Source: Xylaria sp. FL1777
Lineage: Eukaryota; Ascomycota; Sordariomycetes; Xylariales; Xylariaceae
Length of the DNA: 64,000 bases
Reading direction: 5' to 3'
NCBI GenBank assembly: GCA_022578965.1
Contig: MU400683.1
Span: 24,236-88,235 of the forward strand
This document shows positions 10,660 to 20,660 of this stretch, piece by piece. Numbering within the stretch: position 1 is the stretch's first letter; the number at the start of each line of letters is the position of its first letter. The translations under genes were made by a program, and so were the position numbers. Under the pieces are notes generated by a model. The model had not been told where the DNA came from and ran no database searches. It worked only from the letters and a program-made list of their open reading frames with translations.

Positions 10660-12640
10660 CATATTAGTTTTTATATATTGTATTACTTAAAATTAACAGC
10701 TTTAAAAAGCCATGCTAAAAGCTATTTAATTTTATATATAAGTAAAAATTATACTAAAGCTAAATAAAAATATTTTTGCTAACTACTTGCTATTATAACT
10801 TATACCCTTTTTATAGCTAACTGTATAAGCGCTACTATTTAAAAATTGCGTTACTTGATTTTTATTTAATACTGCTGCTTTTATTGCTTGCGTTTTTGCT
10901 TACTGCGTAAGCGTAGCTTTTTGTTATTTAAACTGCTTACTAACAGTTTTTAAATGGGTTTTTTCTAGGTTAGTTCTAAGGCTTTAGCATATTAATAATA
11001 GTTTGCAATTTTGTTTTTTGCGCAGTTATTAACGCAGTTTTTCTTAATAAGCAACCTTTTAAGCAAATAATATTTTTGCTTGTTAAATTGTTAGCTTTTT
11101 GCTTATGTAGCATTTTTGTAATAATAATAGTATATAGTTAGCTTTAAGTTAGCTTTATTATAAACTATACAAAGCAGTAAATAAAGGCGTTTTTAGCTAG
11201 TTTACGCGCTTAAATAGCTTTTAAGCATTTTGCTACTTAAGCTAAATAGTTGTTTTAACAAAAAAAGCACATAGCTGCTTTTTTTTCGGTTTACATAAAG
11301 TATAAGTTTGCTTTATTTTTAGCATGTTTTAAAAATTTACACTAGCTACATTTTTGCTTATTTTTATATATACTAGTTTAGTAGCTTTATTTTTAGTAGC
11401 TATAGCATTAAGTTACTATTATATTTATAAAGTAAAAAGCTATTTAAAAGTAGCAATAGTTTTAAAAAAGTTTATTAGTATATATTATATTTGCATTTTT
11501 TATAGTTATAACTTTAATGTATACTAAGCATGTTTTTTGCTTGCGCTATAGCAAGCAAGGTAAAAAAAACAGCTTTTTAATCTTTAGCTTTTAGTTAGCT
11601 AGCTTTAGTTAAGCTAGCATTTTTTTTTTTTTTTTTTTTAGCATTTGTTTAATTAATAAGCCTAAAGCTACTAGCTAATATAATTAAAAATGCACTTTTG
11701 ATCTTTTATTAAATATTTAACGAGCTTATAACATATTTGCTAATATTTAGGTTTAAATTTTTTGCTTATTAAAAATAACTTTTTAGTTATTATTTAGTAG
11801 TTTATATGCTGCTTGAACTACGTTTGCTTTTATTGCTTAGTTTAACTTTTATATTATAATTAATCTTGTTTTTATTTTAGCTTTATAGCTAGCAAAAGTT
11901 ATAATAATAGTTTAGTTAAAGTTTGTTGTTATAATAGCTTTAAAGTAAGTTAATAAAGCAACACATGAAAATTTTTTACTGCTATTTACTTGTAGCGCAT
12001 TTGCGTAAAACATGGGCTGCTAGCAAAAAAAGTTAGCAATTTTAGCTTGCTTACTTATGCAATCTTTAAATCGCTAAATTTGCGTGTATAGTAATTTTAC
12101 TTTTATAGCAAGCTTTTTTTGCTTTATTAATAACGCTTATAACAAGTTTTAAATAGTACGTTTGCTACTTTTATTACTGCTATTTACTTATAGCTGCTTA
12201 TTTATTTGCTAAAAGTAGTACGCTTTTAATAACTTTTTAATAATTTAGCAAGCGCTACAAATAGTTTGCTTATTTAAGTTTTTTTTAAAAAAGATTTTAG
12301 CGTTTATTATTGCTTTATTTAGCTTGTTTACGTAGTATTGCAAATTTAATGTTAAGCTTATTGCTAGCTATTACTAGTTTAAGTTTATACTATTAACTAG
12401 TTGCAGCTAGTTTTACGTTAAAAAAGTTGCGGTATAGTTTTTTGCTTCTTTTATTTTTACCTTTATTTCTTTTTAGGTTATTACTTATATAAGCTTGTTT
12501 TATATATAGCAGGTTTTTATAAGTTTAGTTTTTAAAGCTACGCAAGTGTTCTTGTAAATTTAGCTAGTTTTGCTATAGCTTTTATTAATTAGTTTTTATA
12601 CTAACTATTAATGCTTTTTTGTTTTGTTATATTTAAAGCA
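10660..12640 (-). other. Block of different composition inside the Gypsy element, possible nested transposon
   Basis: The strong T bias of the surrounding interior drops here and GCT/GC-containing words become common. On the minus strand a coherent Lys/Gln/Leu-rich reading runs from about 12610 to 12186, interrupted only by TAA/TAG. A second reading covers about 11340-10890. Roughly 2 kb would suit a DNA transposon, but I found no terminal inverted repeats and no TA duplication at the approximate edges. It may equally be an ordinary part of the element that was less mutated. No protein family is recognised. Confidence 0.3.
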
Positions 12641-13495
12641 ATTTAAGCTATAAAAATACTTTATTTATTTTTATTAGTTTTTTTTTTATAGTATTTTTTA
12701 TAGCTTTTAATTTTATTTGTTTTTGCTTTAAAGTTTTATAAGTTTTGTTTTTTTAGGTTTATTTAATAACTAAATGTTTTAATAATTTATAATTAGTTTA
12801 ATAATTATATTATTTTTAGTTATAGTTTTGTTTTTTTAAATATAATTTTTTTTTAAGCTATATTTTAAGCTTTAATAGTTTAAAATTTTTATAGTTTTAT
12901 AAATTTATTAATTATATTAACTTATTACTTTTTATTATTTGTTATTTTTAGTTAAACTATTTTTTTAGGTTATATATTAAATAACTTTAATTATTTATAT
13001 AGTAAATATATCTTTTTATAATTTGTTTTAATAATTATAAAGCTTTTAAATAATATTTATATGTTTATTTATTTTAACTTATATAAATAAAGCATTTAAA
13101 TTTGTTTAATATAATACTTTTGTTTTAATTTAAAACAACAATTTTATATTTTTGCTTTAAAAACATATTTTTTAAATTGTTTTATTGTTTTTTGTTGTTT
13201 TAAACTTTTATAACTTATACTTTTTTTTTAAGTTAAAAAATTTTTCTTTTTTTATAGCTTTTTTTTTTATTTTTTTTTTTAAATTAGCATTATTTTTAAA
13301 AGTATTCTTTTTTTTTATAGTTATAACATTTAACTTTAAATATATTTTAAGGTTATTATTTTTGAACTTTATTAATTTGCTTAAATTTTTATTTAATACT
13401 TTTTTAAGTATTCTTTTTTTTGTTTTTTTTAGTTTTTTTAGTTTTAAAATACTAGTTAAATAATTATTAATTAATTATAATAGCTATATTAATAT
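12641..13495 (-). pseudogene. Gypsy interior downstream of gag (nucleocapsid/protease expected)
   Basis: This is a very T-rich stretch on the coding-strand 3' side of gag. The + strand Phe-rich frame of 92 codons at 13185-13463 is an artefact of T runs and not a gene. I saw no CCHC knuckle or protease motif. Confidence 0.35.
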
Positions 13496-13966
13496 ATATA
13501 TTAATTTTTGCTAGTTTATTTATTTTATATAATTTATTTTAAACTTAAGTTTTAAGTTTACTATAAAATAAATAAAATAATGCAAGTTTAAATAATCTTA
13601 AAATTACTATTAATTGTTTAAATTTTATAGCATAATTTACTACTGCTTTTATTTGTTTTAAGCAGTAAAGTGCTTTTTTTACGTGTTTTGCTTTTTAAGT
13701 GTTTTTAAATAATACTTTTATTTGATTTTTAAACTTAACGTAATTTTCGAAAATTTTTTTTATTTTTAGCTTAAGGTTAATTAACTTATTAGCTTTTAGA
13801 AAATCTTTTAAAATAAATTAAAATTATTTTAGTACTTTTTTTAACAAAAATTATAAAATAATTATTATTTTTTAATCTTTTTTTATAATAATAATAAAGT
13901 GCTATTTTAAATAAAGTTTAACATAAATTAAAAAAGCTTTTATATTTATAAATTTATTATAAAGCT
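13496..13966 (-). pseudogene. Decayed Ty3/Gypsy gag (Retrotrans_gag domain)
   Basis: On the minus strand, from about 13966 down to 13496, one frame reproduces the landmarks of the Retrotrans_gag capsid domain in order. These are an F-L-I-Y-V-K-L-Y-L start (FLTQLKLYL type), a K-K-D segment, a W-F-like dipeptide turned into stop-F, K-D-F-L-K, then F-E-N-Y-V-K-F-K-N-Q-I-K-V-L-F (the 'Y..F...L...F' core), an L-K-Q-I-K-A-V-V-N-Y-A-I-K-F-K-Q-L segment (the 'LRQTGSAADYAARFQQL' block), and L-A-L-F-Y-L-F-Y-S-K-L-K (the 'QFYRGLK' block). Gag forms the particle shell that packages element RNA. Several TAA/TAG codons interrupt the frame. It sits about 0.7 kb inside the 5' (right) LTR, where gag belongs. 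Confidence 0.85.
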
Positions 13967-14670
13967 TTAAAGCAATAAGTTTAAAACTTTTAATATTTAG
14001 CATTTTTAATATTATAAATAATTTTAATAGTAATAATAATAGTAGTAATAAAAAGTTAAGTTTTTTATTTTAAATTATTATTTTAAGTATAGTAATAATA
14101 AAAGTAAGCATTAAGTTTACTAGTAATAGTATTAATATTAGTTATAATATAATTATTTATTTAAAGCTTTAATTTATTATTATAATAGCAGTTATTATTG
14201 CTACTTTAATTATTATAACTAATGTTTATACTAGTTTAAAGGTTATAATGCTTAATATTTAAGCTATTTTTTAAGTTAAAGCAATTAGTTTGCTTTATAA
14301 TATTAGTATTAGCATTAATTTTTTTTTATTACTGCTGCTTAATTTTTTTTTTTTTATTACTGCTTTTTTTTTAATAAAAATAGCTAATAAAAGTACTAAA
14401 GTTTGTTATTTTAGTATATTATTAGTTCTAAAAGTCTTTAAAATTTTTAAACTTAATTTTTAACTTTTTATTTTTAGTAATATAACTTAAATTTAGTTTA
14501 TTAGTTATTAAGTAAAGTTTATTTATATAATACTGTTTAGCATTTTTGTTTTTTAAATATTTTTTTAATATACCTTTAAAAATCTATTTTATAAATTGTT
14601 TATTATTTAATTCTTTATACTAGTATTTATTTTTATATATTAAGTTTTATTAATTAAAAAGCTATTAAAG
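13967..14670 (-). other. 5' untranslated and N-terminal gag region of the Gypsy element
   Basis: It lies between the 5' LTR (right) and the gag domain. It has many short TAATAATAG-like runs (14030-14120) and T runs. The primer-binding site should be just inside 14670 on the minus strand, but the bases there (CTTTAATAGC) no longer show a TGG start that I can match to a tRNA. Confidence 0.4.
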
Positions 14671-15164
14671 TATAATAAACTTATTATATATTAATATAAC
14701 AGGTTTGCTTTTAAAGTTTTAATTTATAGGTAATAATAGAGTTTTTAATAATAGTTCGTTAAGGAAATTTTCAGAGTATTTTTACTACTATATATTAATA
14801 AAGGTTTTAAAAAATTAAAAATAATAAATATATTAATGCTTAGCAGTTATAAAAAATTAATAGCTAAAAAACTAAAACTAAATAAATAACTAAATATAAG
14901 AAGTATATAATTATATAAATAAAGAAAAAATAAAAAAAGTAATAACTTTTTTTAAATTACTGCAAGTTTAATAAGCATTAAATTATTATAAGCCTAGTAA
15001 GCCTTAAATTATTATAAGCTTAATAAGCTTTAAATTACTGTAAGCTTAGTGAGCTAAATAAGTTATTATATAACTTTAGCTTTAGCTAGCAAAAAAAGAG
15101 GTGCAAGGTATATATAAAAGCATTAAGCCGCTTTAAAGGCCACCCTTGTGCTAATTTTATAATA
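14671..15164 (-). repeat. Right LTR (5' LTR of the minus-strand Gypsy element), 494 bp
   Basis: It has exactly the same length as 4789-5282 and is alignable throughout, including the 26-bp array (14954-15057) and the mutated hairpin block. It keeps some C and G lost in the left copy (near 15136-15150) and has lost others. Each LTR has therefore been mutated independently. Confidence 0.9.
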
Positions 15165-15169
15165 GCTAT
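15165..15169. repeat. Target site duplication GCTAT, right
   Basis: Partner of 4784-4788, directly after the right LTR. Confidence 0.75.
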
Positions 15170-16606
15170 ACATAAATACTTAACATTTTTTTTTATCTTT
15201 TTTACTAAACTATTATATAACACTTAACCTTTTTTTATTTATTTAAGCATAATAATTGTAATAAGCATTATATGATTATTAAATGTATGCAGTATATATA
15301 TTACTTTAAAATTTTATTACTTGTTAGCAACCCTAAAATAAAAAGCTTTTGTAGTTTATATAAGCATTTTAGCTGCATAAAACAATTATAATACTGCATA
15401 ACTAAATAAGTACTGCATAAAAGTAGCTTTTATAACAAATTATTTAAGCTATAATAAAAGCAATTAAAGCACTATATAAAATTTAAACCTTAATATTAAC
15501 CGAAAGCATTAATGCAACTTAAAACTTATTACTTTTTATATAACAAATAATTATTAGCAAATTATTTAAATAATAAGCTATATAAAAAAAAAACAAAAAT
15601 ATATATTTATATATAATAACTAAAAAAACAATTAATTGCTAAAATTATTAATTAGTAGTTATATAACGTTATAACTATTGTTTTAGTTTATAACGCAAAG
15701 CTAATAATTATTAATATTATACTATAATAAAGTAGTTATTATATAAATATATATATATATATATATAAATATATATATAAGAATAACTAAGTATAAAGCT
15801 ATTATAAATATATATATATACGTATAAAATAGCTAATAATAAAATAAGCAGCTATATAAAGTAAAAAGTTTAAAAATATAAAGGCAATAAAAAGCACTGC
15901 AAAATTTAAGCTTTTTTTATAAATAAAGCTTAGCTTTTATACTTTAATATATTATTAAACTTATTGCTATATAAAAAAAGAACTTTTAATTAACTTTAGT
16001 ATAAATTGCTTACTGCTAATACTTTACTTTATACTATTAGTTAACGTTAGTTAGTTATATAACAATAAAAACAAAGAACTTTAATTATGCTAGCAATAAT
16101 TAAACTGCATAAAAGTTTAAGTGTTTTACTTAAAAAGCAACTACTTTTAAACCTAAGCTTTATATAACTATAAAGTTTAAAAAAAGCAAACATATAAGCA
16201 ACCTTTTTTTTGCAAAAACTAAAGTACTAAATGTTTAACTTTTTATAAAACTATTTTTTTTTATTTCTTTTAAATAGCATTATATAAAAAAAATTATAAT
16301 TAATAAAAAAGTAGCTAGTATTAAAATAACTAGTTATTAGTTATAACTTTTATATATAGTACATATAATAAGTTTTACATAAAAACCACTTTATGTAAAA
16401 GCTATTATATAAACTAAAGTAATTTTAGTGTTAGCTTAGTTTATACGCTAGCAAAGTTCTTATATATAAAGAAAAACCTTTGCTTTATACGAACTTTTTT
16501 TTTTTTTAAACATATAAAATATAAACAGCTTATAATACAAAGATTATTATACTTTGTTTTAATATATATATATTAAACGTATAATTGTATAAAGCTCATT
16601 TAACAC
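15170..16606. other. Mutated intergenic DNA, perhaps the end of the interrupted Copia LTR
   Basis: If the Gypsy element landed in the Copia 3' LTR, the first few hundred bases here are the rest of that LTR. No coding relic is seen. TA-rich microsatellite DNA stands at 15740-15775 and 15805-15825. Confidence 0.4.
15740..15775. repeat. TA-rich microsatellite
   Basis: An (AT)n run broken by single A insertions. A shorter run follows at 15805-15825. Confidence 0.8.
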
Positions 16607-17009
16607 ATAAAGTATTAATACTGCGCTATTAAACCTTAAAAGCTAAATAATACACAATAGTTTAAATAGCTTTATATATATAAGCTATATTAAGTATACT
16701 GTTAATATTACATTATAAAATATAACTAGTAAAAAAGTTATACTTTTAGAATATAAAAGTTAAGCTAAAAAAACTTGCTTAAATTTTAAAGCTATAAAAA
16801 ATAGCAGCTAGTTTTTAATATTTAAATATATTAAAAACATAAGCTTATGTTTTTATTTTTAGCTTAGTTAGCTTTATTAATATATTATAAGCATTATAGT
16901 TTTTTAAATATAATTGCTATTTTAGTTATTAATAAATAAAAATGTTTTTGCTTTAAATATATAAGCTTAAAAGCATTTATTATATATAAACGCTAGTAAT
17001 ATTTCTTAG
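16607..17009 (+). repeat. Left arm of a ~430-bp inverted repeat, outer part
   Basis: Its reverse complement matches 23230-23633 closely (for example ATAAAGTATTAATACTG outward and CGCTAGTAATA inward). It breaks at 17009 because of the inserted LTR element and resumes at 19095-19121. Similarity stops abruptly outside 16607/23633 and inside 19121/23209. The arms could be two copies of one element in opposite orientation or terminal repeats of a larger element. Confidence 0.85.
17005..17009. repeat. Target site duplication CTTAG, left
   Basis: It pairs with TTTAG at 19095-19099 (one C/T change). The right arm of the inverted repeat has a single TTTAG at this place, on its reverse strand, and so preserves the empty site. 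Confidence 0.75.
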
Positions 17010-17312
17010 TTGTTATAACGGCGCACTATGCATATATTATGTAGCATTAACTTAGTAATACACTTTAATTATAAGGTGAAAAAGTAAAGGGAATATGGCT
17101 AGCTAAGCTGCTATAGTTAAGACTTTTTATCTTTACCCATGGTGAGGTGTGGGTAAGGTCCTAGGTCATAGGTTATGTAACTAGGCTATCTATACTATTA
17201 ACTGCTATAATACTATAATACAATAAAACTAATACAATAACTAAACTAATGGCTATACTAATATAATAGCTATAGCTAATATAATAGCAGCTATATAGCT
17301 AAAAGCCGTAAC
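17010..17312. repeat. Left 303-bp terminal direct repeat
   Basis: It aligns without gaps to 18792-19094. Differences are transitions, nearly all with T or A in this copy where the right copy has C or G, mostly CA to TA and TG to TA. Confidence 0.9.
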
Positions 17313-18791
17313 TACTTCTTTAAATCTTTTGTTATTCTTGGTTTATATAAGCGAACCTATATAATTGCAAAAGAACAAAAGATTTGCAAAAGTACTACTT
17401 GCTATTATATCAGAAGTTTAATTTACCCCCTTATATTCTTTGTTGTAAGGTCTAATATATCGTTTTAATTGGTGACCTATTAACTTAAACCTTTTATCGC
17501 AAGAGATAGTTTAGTACTTCGTTTCATAGGTAATTCGTATAGAAACGTAAGTACTAATGGATCAAGAGAGGTGTAGGTAAATAAAGTATAGTAGGTAAAC
17601 TAACTAACTAGCTAACTACTTAACTAATTAACTAGTTAACTAAGCTTTAGGGTCCGGGACCTAGCTAGAACTGTAGTACTTGCAACACTAGCTAATTTAT
17701 ATAGTGATAGAGGTACTATAGCTTTAGGTAAGTTAGTTAGTCGAATAGGTGGTATGTAGGTTAGTGGTAAGTATAGGTTTGTCTGTATGGTTAAAAAAAG
17801 AATACCAAAAATAACTAGCAGAATACTTTGTACGTAGCGGGCTGTTTAGAAAAGCGTAGGTACTTCTAGAACAGTAGATTTTTGTACTGCGTACGAAGTA
17901 CCTGGGTTTATGAGGGAAATTTGAAGCGTTCGTTTGGTTTAAAGGTATACAGCCTAGCGGAAGTGTTAGTCTATTGTTCGAAAACGGGTCTCTTAGTTCG
18001 GAAAGCAAAGGTACTTTATGACTAGTACTAATTTGTATTGCGCGGTAGGTATTTCAGCTGTAAAAAGACTCGGAGGGTTTGTTCGAAGGGTAACAACCTA
18101 GCGGAAATGTTGGTTGTATAGAAATGGGACGGCCAGCAAAAGTGTTAGTTGTTTGGTTCGATCCTAGCCATCGTGCCAGAAGTATTGCCATGTCGAAATT
18201 GGTATAATTTACTAGCGTTTCGTACAGGTTGGTACTTGGTGAGAGATGGTAATGGGTTGGCAACAGCTTCGCGGGCATGTCCGGCTGTTGTTGGAGATAT
18301 TTGGCTTTGCGGGCATGTCTAGCTAGCGTTTTTCGTAGCGGCGTTAGCCTATACGGACATGTATGTACTAACGCGTTGGAAATGTATGTAATTTAGGTGC
18401 GTATTGTACTGTTATGTACAACAGAGGCAGAGGTAGCCAACAAAGCTATGAACCAGCCGGCATGCTGATTTCTAAGCTGTTGCTGAAGCCGTAGATGGGG
18501 TGCTATGTACGGAAGTGTACTATAGCGAAGTGGCCAACAAGGCTATAACTAGCCGGCATGCTGATTTTTTAGCTATTGTTAAAGCTAAAGAAATGGGGTG
18601 CTAACAGGGCTAACTTAACCAACCGGAGTGTTGATTCGTAGAAGCATTGCTAACGGTAATAAAGAAGTTAACGCAAGCACTAGTACTTCGAAATGCTAGC
18701 CTAAGTGCAGCAATCGCAGGTCTATTTAGCTATGGAAAACTGAAAGGTTACAAGGTTATCACTAGCATGTAAATTTCTAAGGACCTTATAA
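17313..18791. other. Interior of the non-autonomous element, with diverged sub-repeats
   Basis: It contains GCTAACTAACTA-type runs (17600-17642) and repeated words. GGTATACAGCCTAGCGGAAG at 17944 resembles GGTAACAACCTAGCGGAAAT at 18088. A unit of about 115 bp beginning GCCAACAA(A/G)GCTAT recurs at 18437 and 18532, with a third partial copy near 18607. Two minus-strand open frames of 91 and 74 codons (17733-18008 and 18054-18278) share an L/F-P-L-G-C motif only because of these sub-repeats. I see no known domain and do not call them genes. Confidence 0.6.
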
Positions 18792-19094
18792 TTGTTACAA
18801 CGGCGCACCATGCATATGTCATGTAGCATTAACTTGGCAATACACTTTAATTATAAGGTGAAAAAGTAAAGGGAACATGGCCAGCTAAGCTGCCATAGTC
18901 AAGACCTTTTATCTTTACCCATGGTGAGGTGTAGGTGAGGTCCTAGGTCATAGGTTATGTGACTGGGCCACTTATACTACTAACTGCCACAATACTATAA
19001 TACAATAAAACTAATACAATAACTAGACCAATGGCTATACTAATACAATAGCTATAGCTAATATAATAGCAGCTGTACAGCTAAAAGCCGTAAC
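18792..19094. repeat. Right 303-bp terminal direct repeat
   Basis: Partner of 17010-17312 and the less mutated of the two. At least two sites run the other way (T or A here, C or G in the left copy), so both copies have been hit. Confidence 0.9.
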
Positions 19095-19099
19095 TTTAG
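19095..19099. repeat. Target site duplication TTTAG, right
   Basis: Partner of CTTAG at 17005-17009, differing by one transition. Confidence 0.75.
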
Positions 19100-19121
19100 T
19101 AAAAATTAAAAAATGCTATTT
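19095..19121 (+). repeat. Left inverted-repeat arm, inner end
   Basis: It continues the left arm beyond the inserted element. TTAAAAAATGCTATT matches the reverse strand of the right arm at 23210-23224. Confidence 0.7.
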
Positions 19122-20530
19122 AGCTGAAGGTTTTTTGCATTACGAAGTAATAAAAAAGAAAACCTTACATTAATGTTGTAATAAGTAAAACGAAGTAAAA
19201 CAATAAAATAAAAAATCAAAAACAAAAAAAAAAAAAAAACGCAGTAGCTTAATGCAGTTAGTTTTTTTAAAAAGGGTTAATTATATACTTTGTAATTTTA
19301 AGCGCTTTAGTTAGCTATAAATAAGCGCACAAAATTAAATTTCTAAAACAATTTAAAAAATTAAATTTTTAAAACAATTTAAAACACAAAAAAAACACAT
19401 AAACAATTTAAAGGTTTAAAAAGTAAAAATATAACGTATAATAAGAAAAAGCAGCATTAGTTTTAAATAAAGCGCAAGTTCTAAAAACTAGCGTAATTAA
19501 AATTTTTAATATAGCTTTTATTTATTATAGCTTTTATTTATTTACTGCAGCTTTTATTTATTATAGCTTTTATTTACTATAGCTTTTATTTATTACAGCT
19601 TTTATGTTTTTAAAGCAAAAAAAGCAGCGTTAGTTTTAAATAAAGCGTAAGTTTTAATAACTAGTATAACTAGAATTTTTACTGCAGCTTTTAACCTTTT
19701 TTTATATAAACAAAACTTTGCTTTAATAACTGCTAAAAACTATATTATTTTTTAGCTGCATTAAGGTTTTTTAGCTATTTTAAACTTTTAAACAATAAAC
19801 AATATTTTTACTTTAACTTATAAAAACAAATCTTATTTTTAAACAAGTTGCTTTAGCTAAGCTATAATGCTTTATAATAAAACTTTGCTTAAATTTTGTT
19901 TATTTTTTAGCACTAAGCAAGTTTATATTTTTTACTTAAGAAGTATTTTTTTTAATAATAGCTTTTAATAAAGTTAATCTTTAGATTTAAGTTGCATTAA
20001 AAGTAAAAAAAAATAACCTGTTTAAATAAAGCAACATAATTGTTGCATTGCTATTTTTAACTTTAATTTAACTTGCTTTTTATTATAAAAAATTTGTTTT
20101 TTTAGCTTTAAAAAAAAATAAAAAGCATATTATTGCTATTTTTTTTAATTTGCTAAAAGCTTAAAAAAAAAACAAAAACTATATTAAATTTAATTTAAAC
20201 TATTTTTTAATATATTTTAATATATATTAACAATAATAATTTTTTTAATAAGCTTTAACCTTTTTAGTATTTTTTATTTAAAACTATTAAATATATATAT
20301 TTTAATAGCATTCTTTAATATAAAAATAAAAAGTTCTACTTTTATAAAATCTTATTTTTTAAACTACTAGTAAATAATTATAGCAAATTTAATAATTTTA
20401 TAAATAACTAAATTTAAATTATATTTAAGCTTAACGTAAATATTAATAAAAAAGTTTACTATTAGTTAAAATTACTTATGCTTAAATATTAAAGATTTTA
20501 TTTACTATTTTTATAAGTTATAAACTTTAC
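19122..20530. other. Mutated DNA with local duplications
   Basis: It holds a poly(A) run (19225-19240), a ~70-bp direct repeat (19446-19520 and 19617-19693) around a short tandem array, and T-rich DNA. No coding relic is recognised. Confidence 0.5.
19446..19693. repeat. ~70-bp direct repeats flanking a TAGCTTTTATTTAT array
   Basis: AAAGCAGCATTAGTTTTAAA at about 19449 recurs as AAAGCAGCGTTAGTTTTAAA at about 19621, each followed by AATAAAGCG and an AACTAG(C/T) block. Between them (19512-19604) AGCTTTTATTTA is repeated about five times. Confidence 0.75.
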
Positions 20531-20546
20531 TAAACATATTATTAAT

Positions 20547-20660
20547 TATTTTTTTTATTAATTATTTTATTAATTATTTTATTAATTATTTTATTAATTA
20601 TTTTATTTTATTAATTATTTTATTATTAATTATTTTATTGATTATTTTATTAATTATTAT
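20547..20660. repeat. TTAATTATTTTA tandem repeat
   Basis: About nine slightly variable copies of an ~12-bp unit. Confidence 0.8.

Larger units (their letters stand above)
4789..15164 (-). mobile_element. Complete but decayed Ty3/Gypsy-type LTR retrotransposon with nested insertions
   Basis: This is a 10.4-kb element bounded by two 494-bp LTRs and a GCTAT target duplication. Three observations place its coding strand on the minus strand. A Retrotrans_gag domain is readable on the minus strand next to the right LTR. An A-rich tract (T run 5286-5298 on +) lies where the polypurine tract should be. The LTR begins with TG (TGTTATA) when read on the minus strand. The interior is strongly T-rich on the + strand. 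I could not read RT, RNase H or integrase with confidence, so Gypsy rather than Copia rests on the gag. A tRNA-derived SINE is nested at 9045-9778, and a second nested block is possible at about 10660-12640. Confidence 0.85.
17010..19094. mobile_element. Non-autonomous LTR retrotransposon-like element, 2.1 kb
   Basis: Two 303-bp direct terminal repeats flank a 1.48-kb interior, with a 5-bp target duplication and an empty site preserved in the inverted-repeat partner. The interior is too short for gag-pol and shows none of their motifs, so the element would depend on enzymes from an autonomous relative, like a TRIM or small LARD. The ends are TTGTTA and CCGTAAC, not a clean TG/CA. Orientation is uncertain: a CTTCTTTAAATCTTTT stretch just inside the left LTR would be a purine tract if the coding direction is minus. 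It is clearly less AT-rich than everything around it. A mutated copy lies at 43516-44910. Confidence 0.8.

Noticed and set aside
13185..13463. 92-codon Phe-rich + strand open frame
   Set aside because: It is produced by T runs opposite the minus-strand Gypsy interior; composition is almost only Phe, Leu, Ile and Lys, and there is no ribosome or promoter context.
17733..18278. Two minus-strand open frames (91 and 74 codons) as genes
   Set aside because: They lie in the repetitive interior of the non-autonomous element, resemble each other only through sub-repeats, and match no family.
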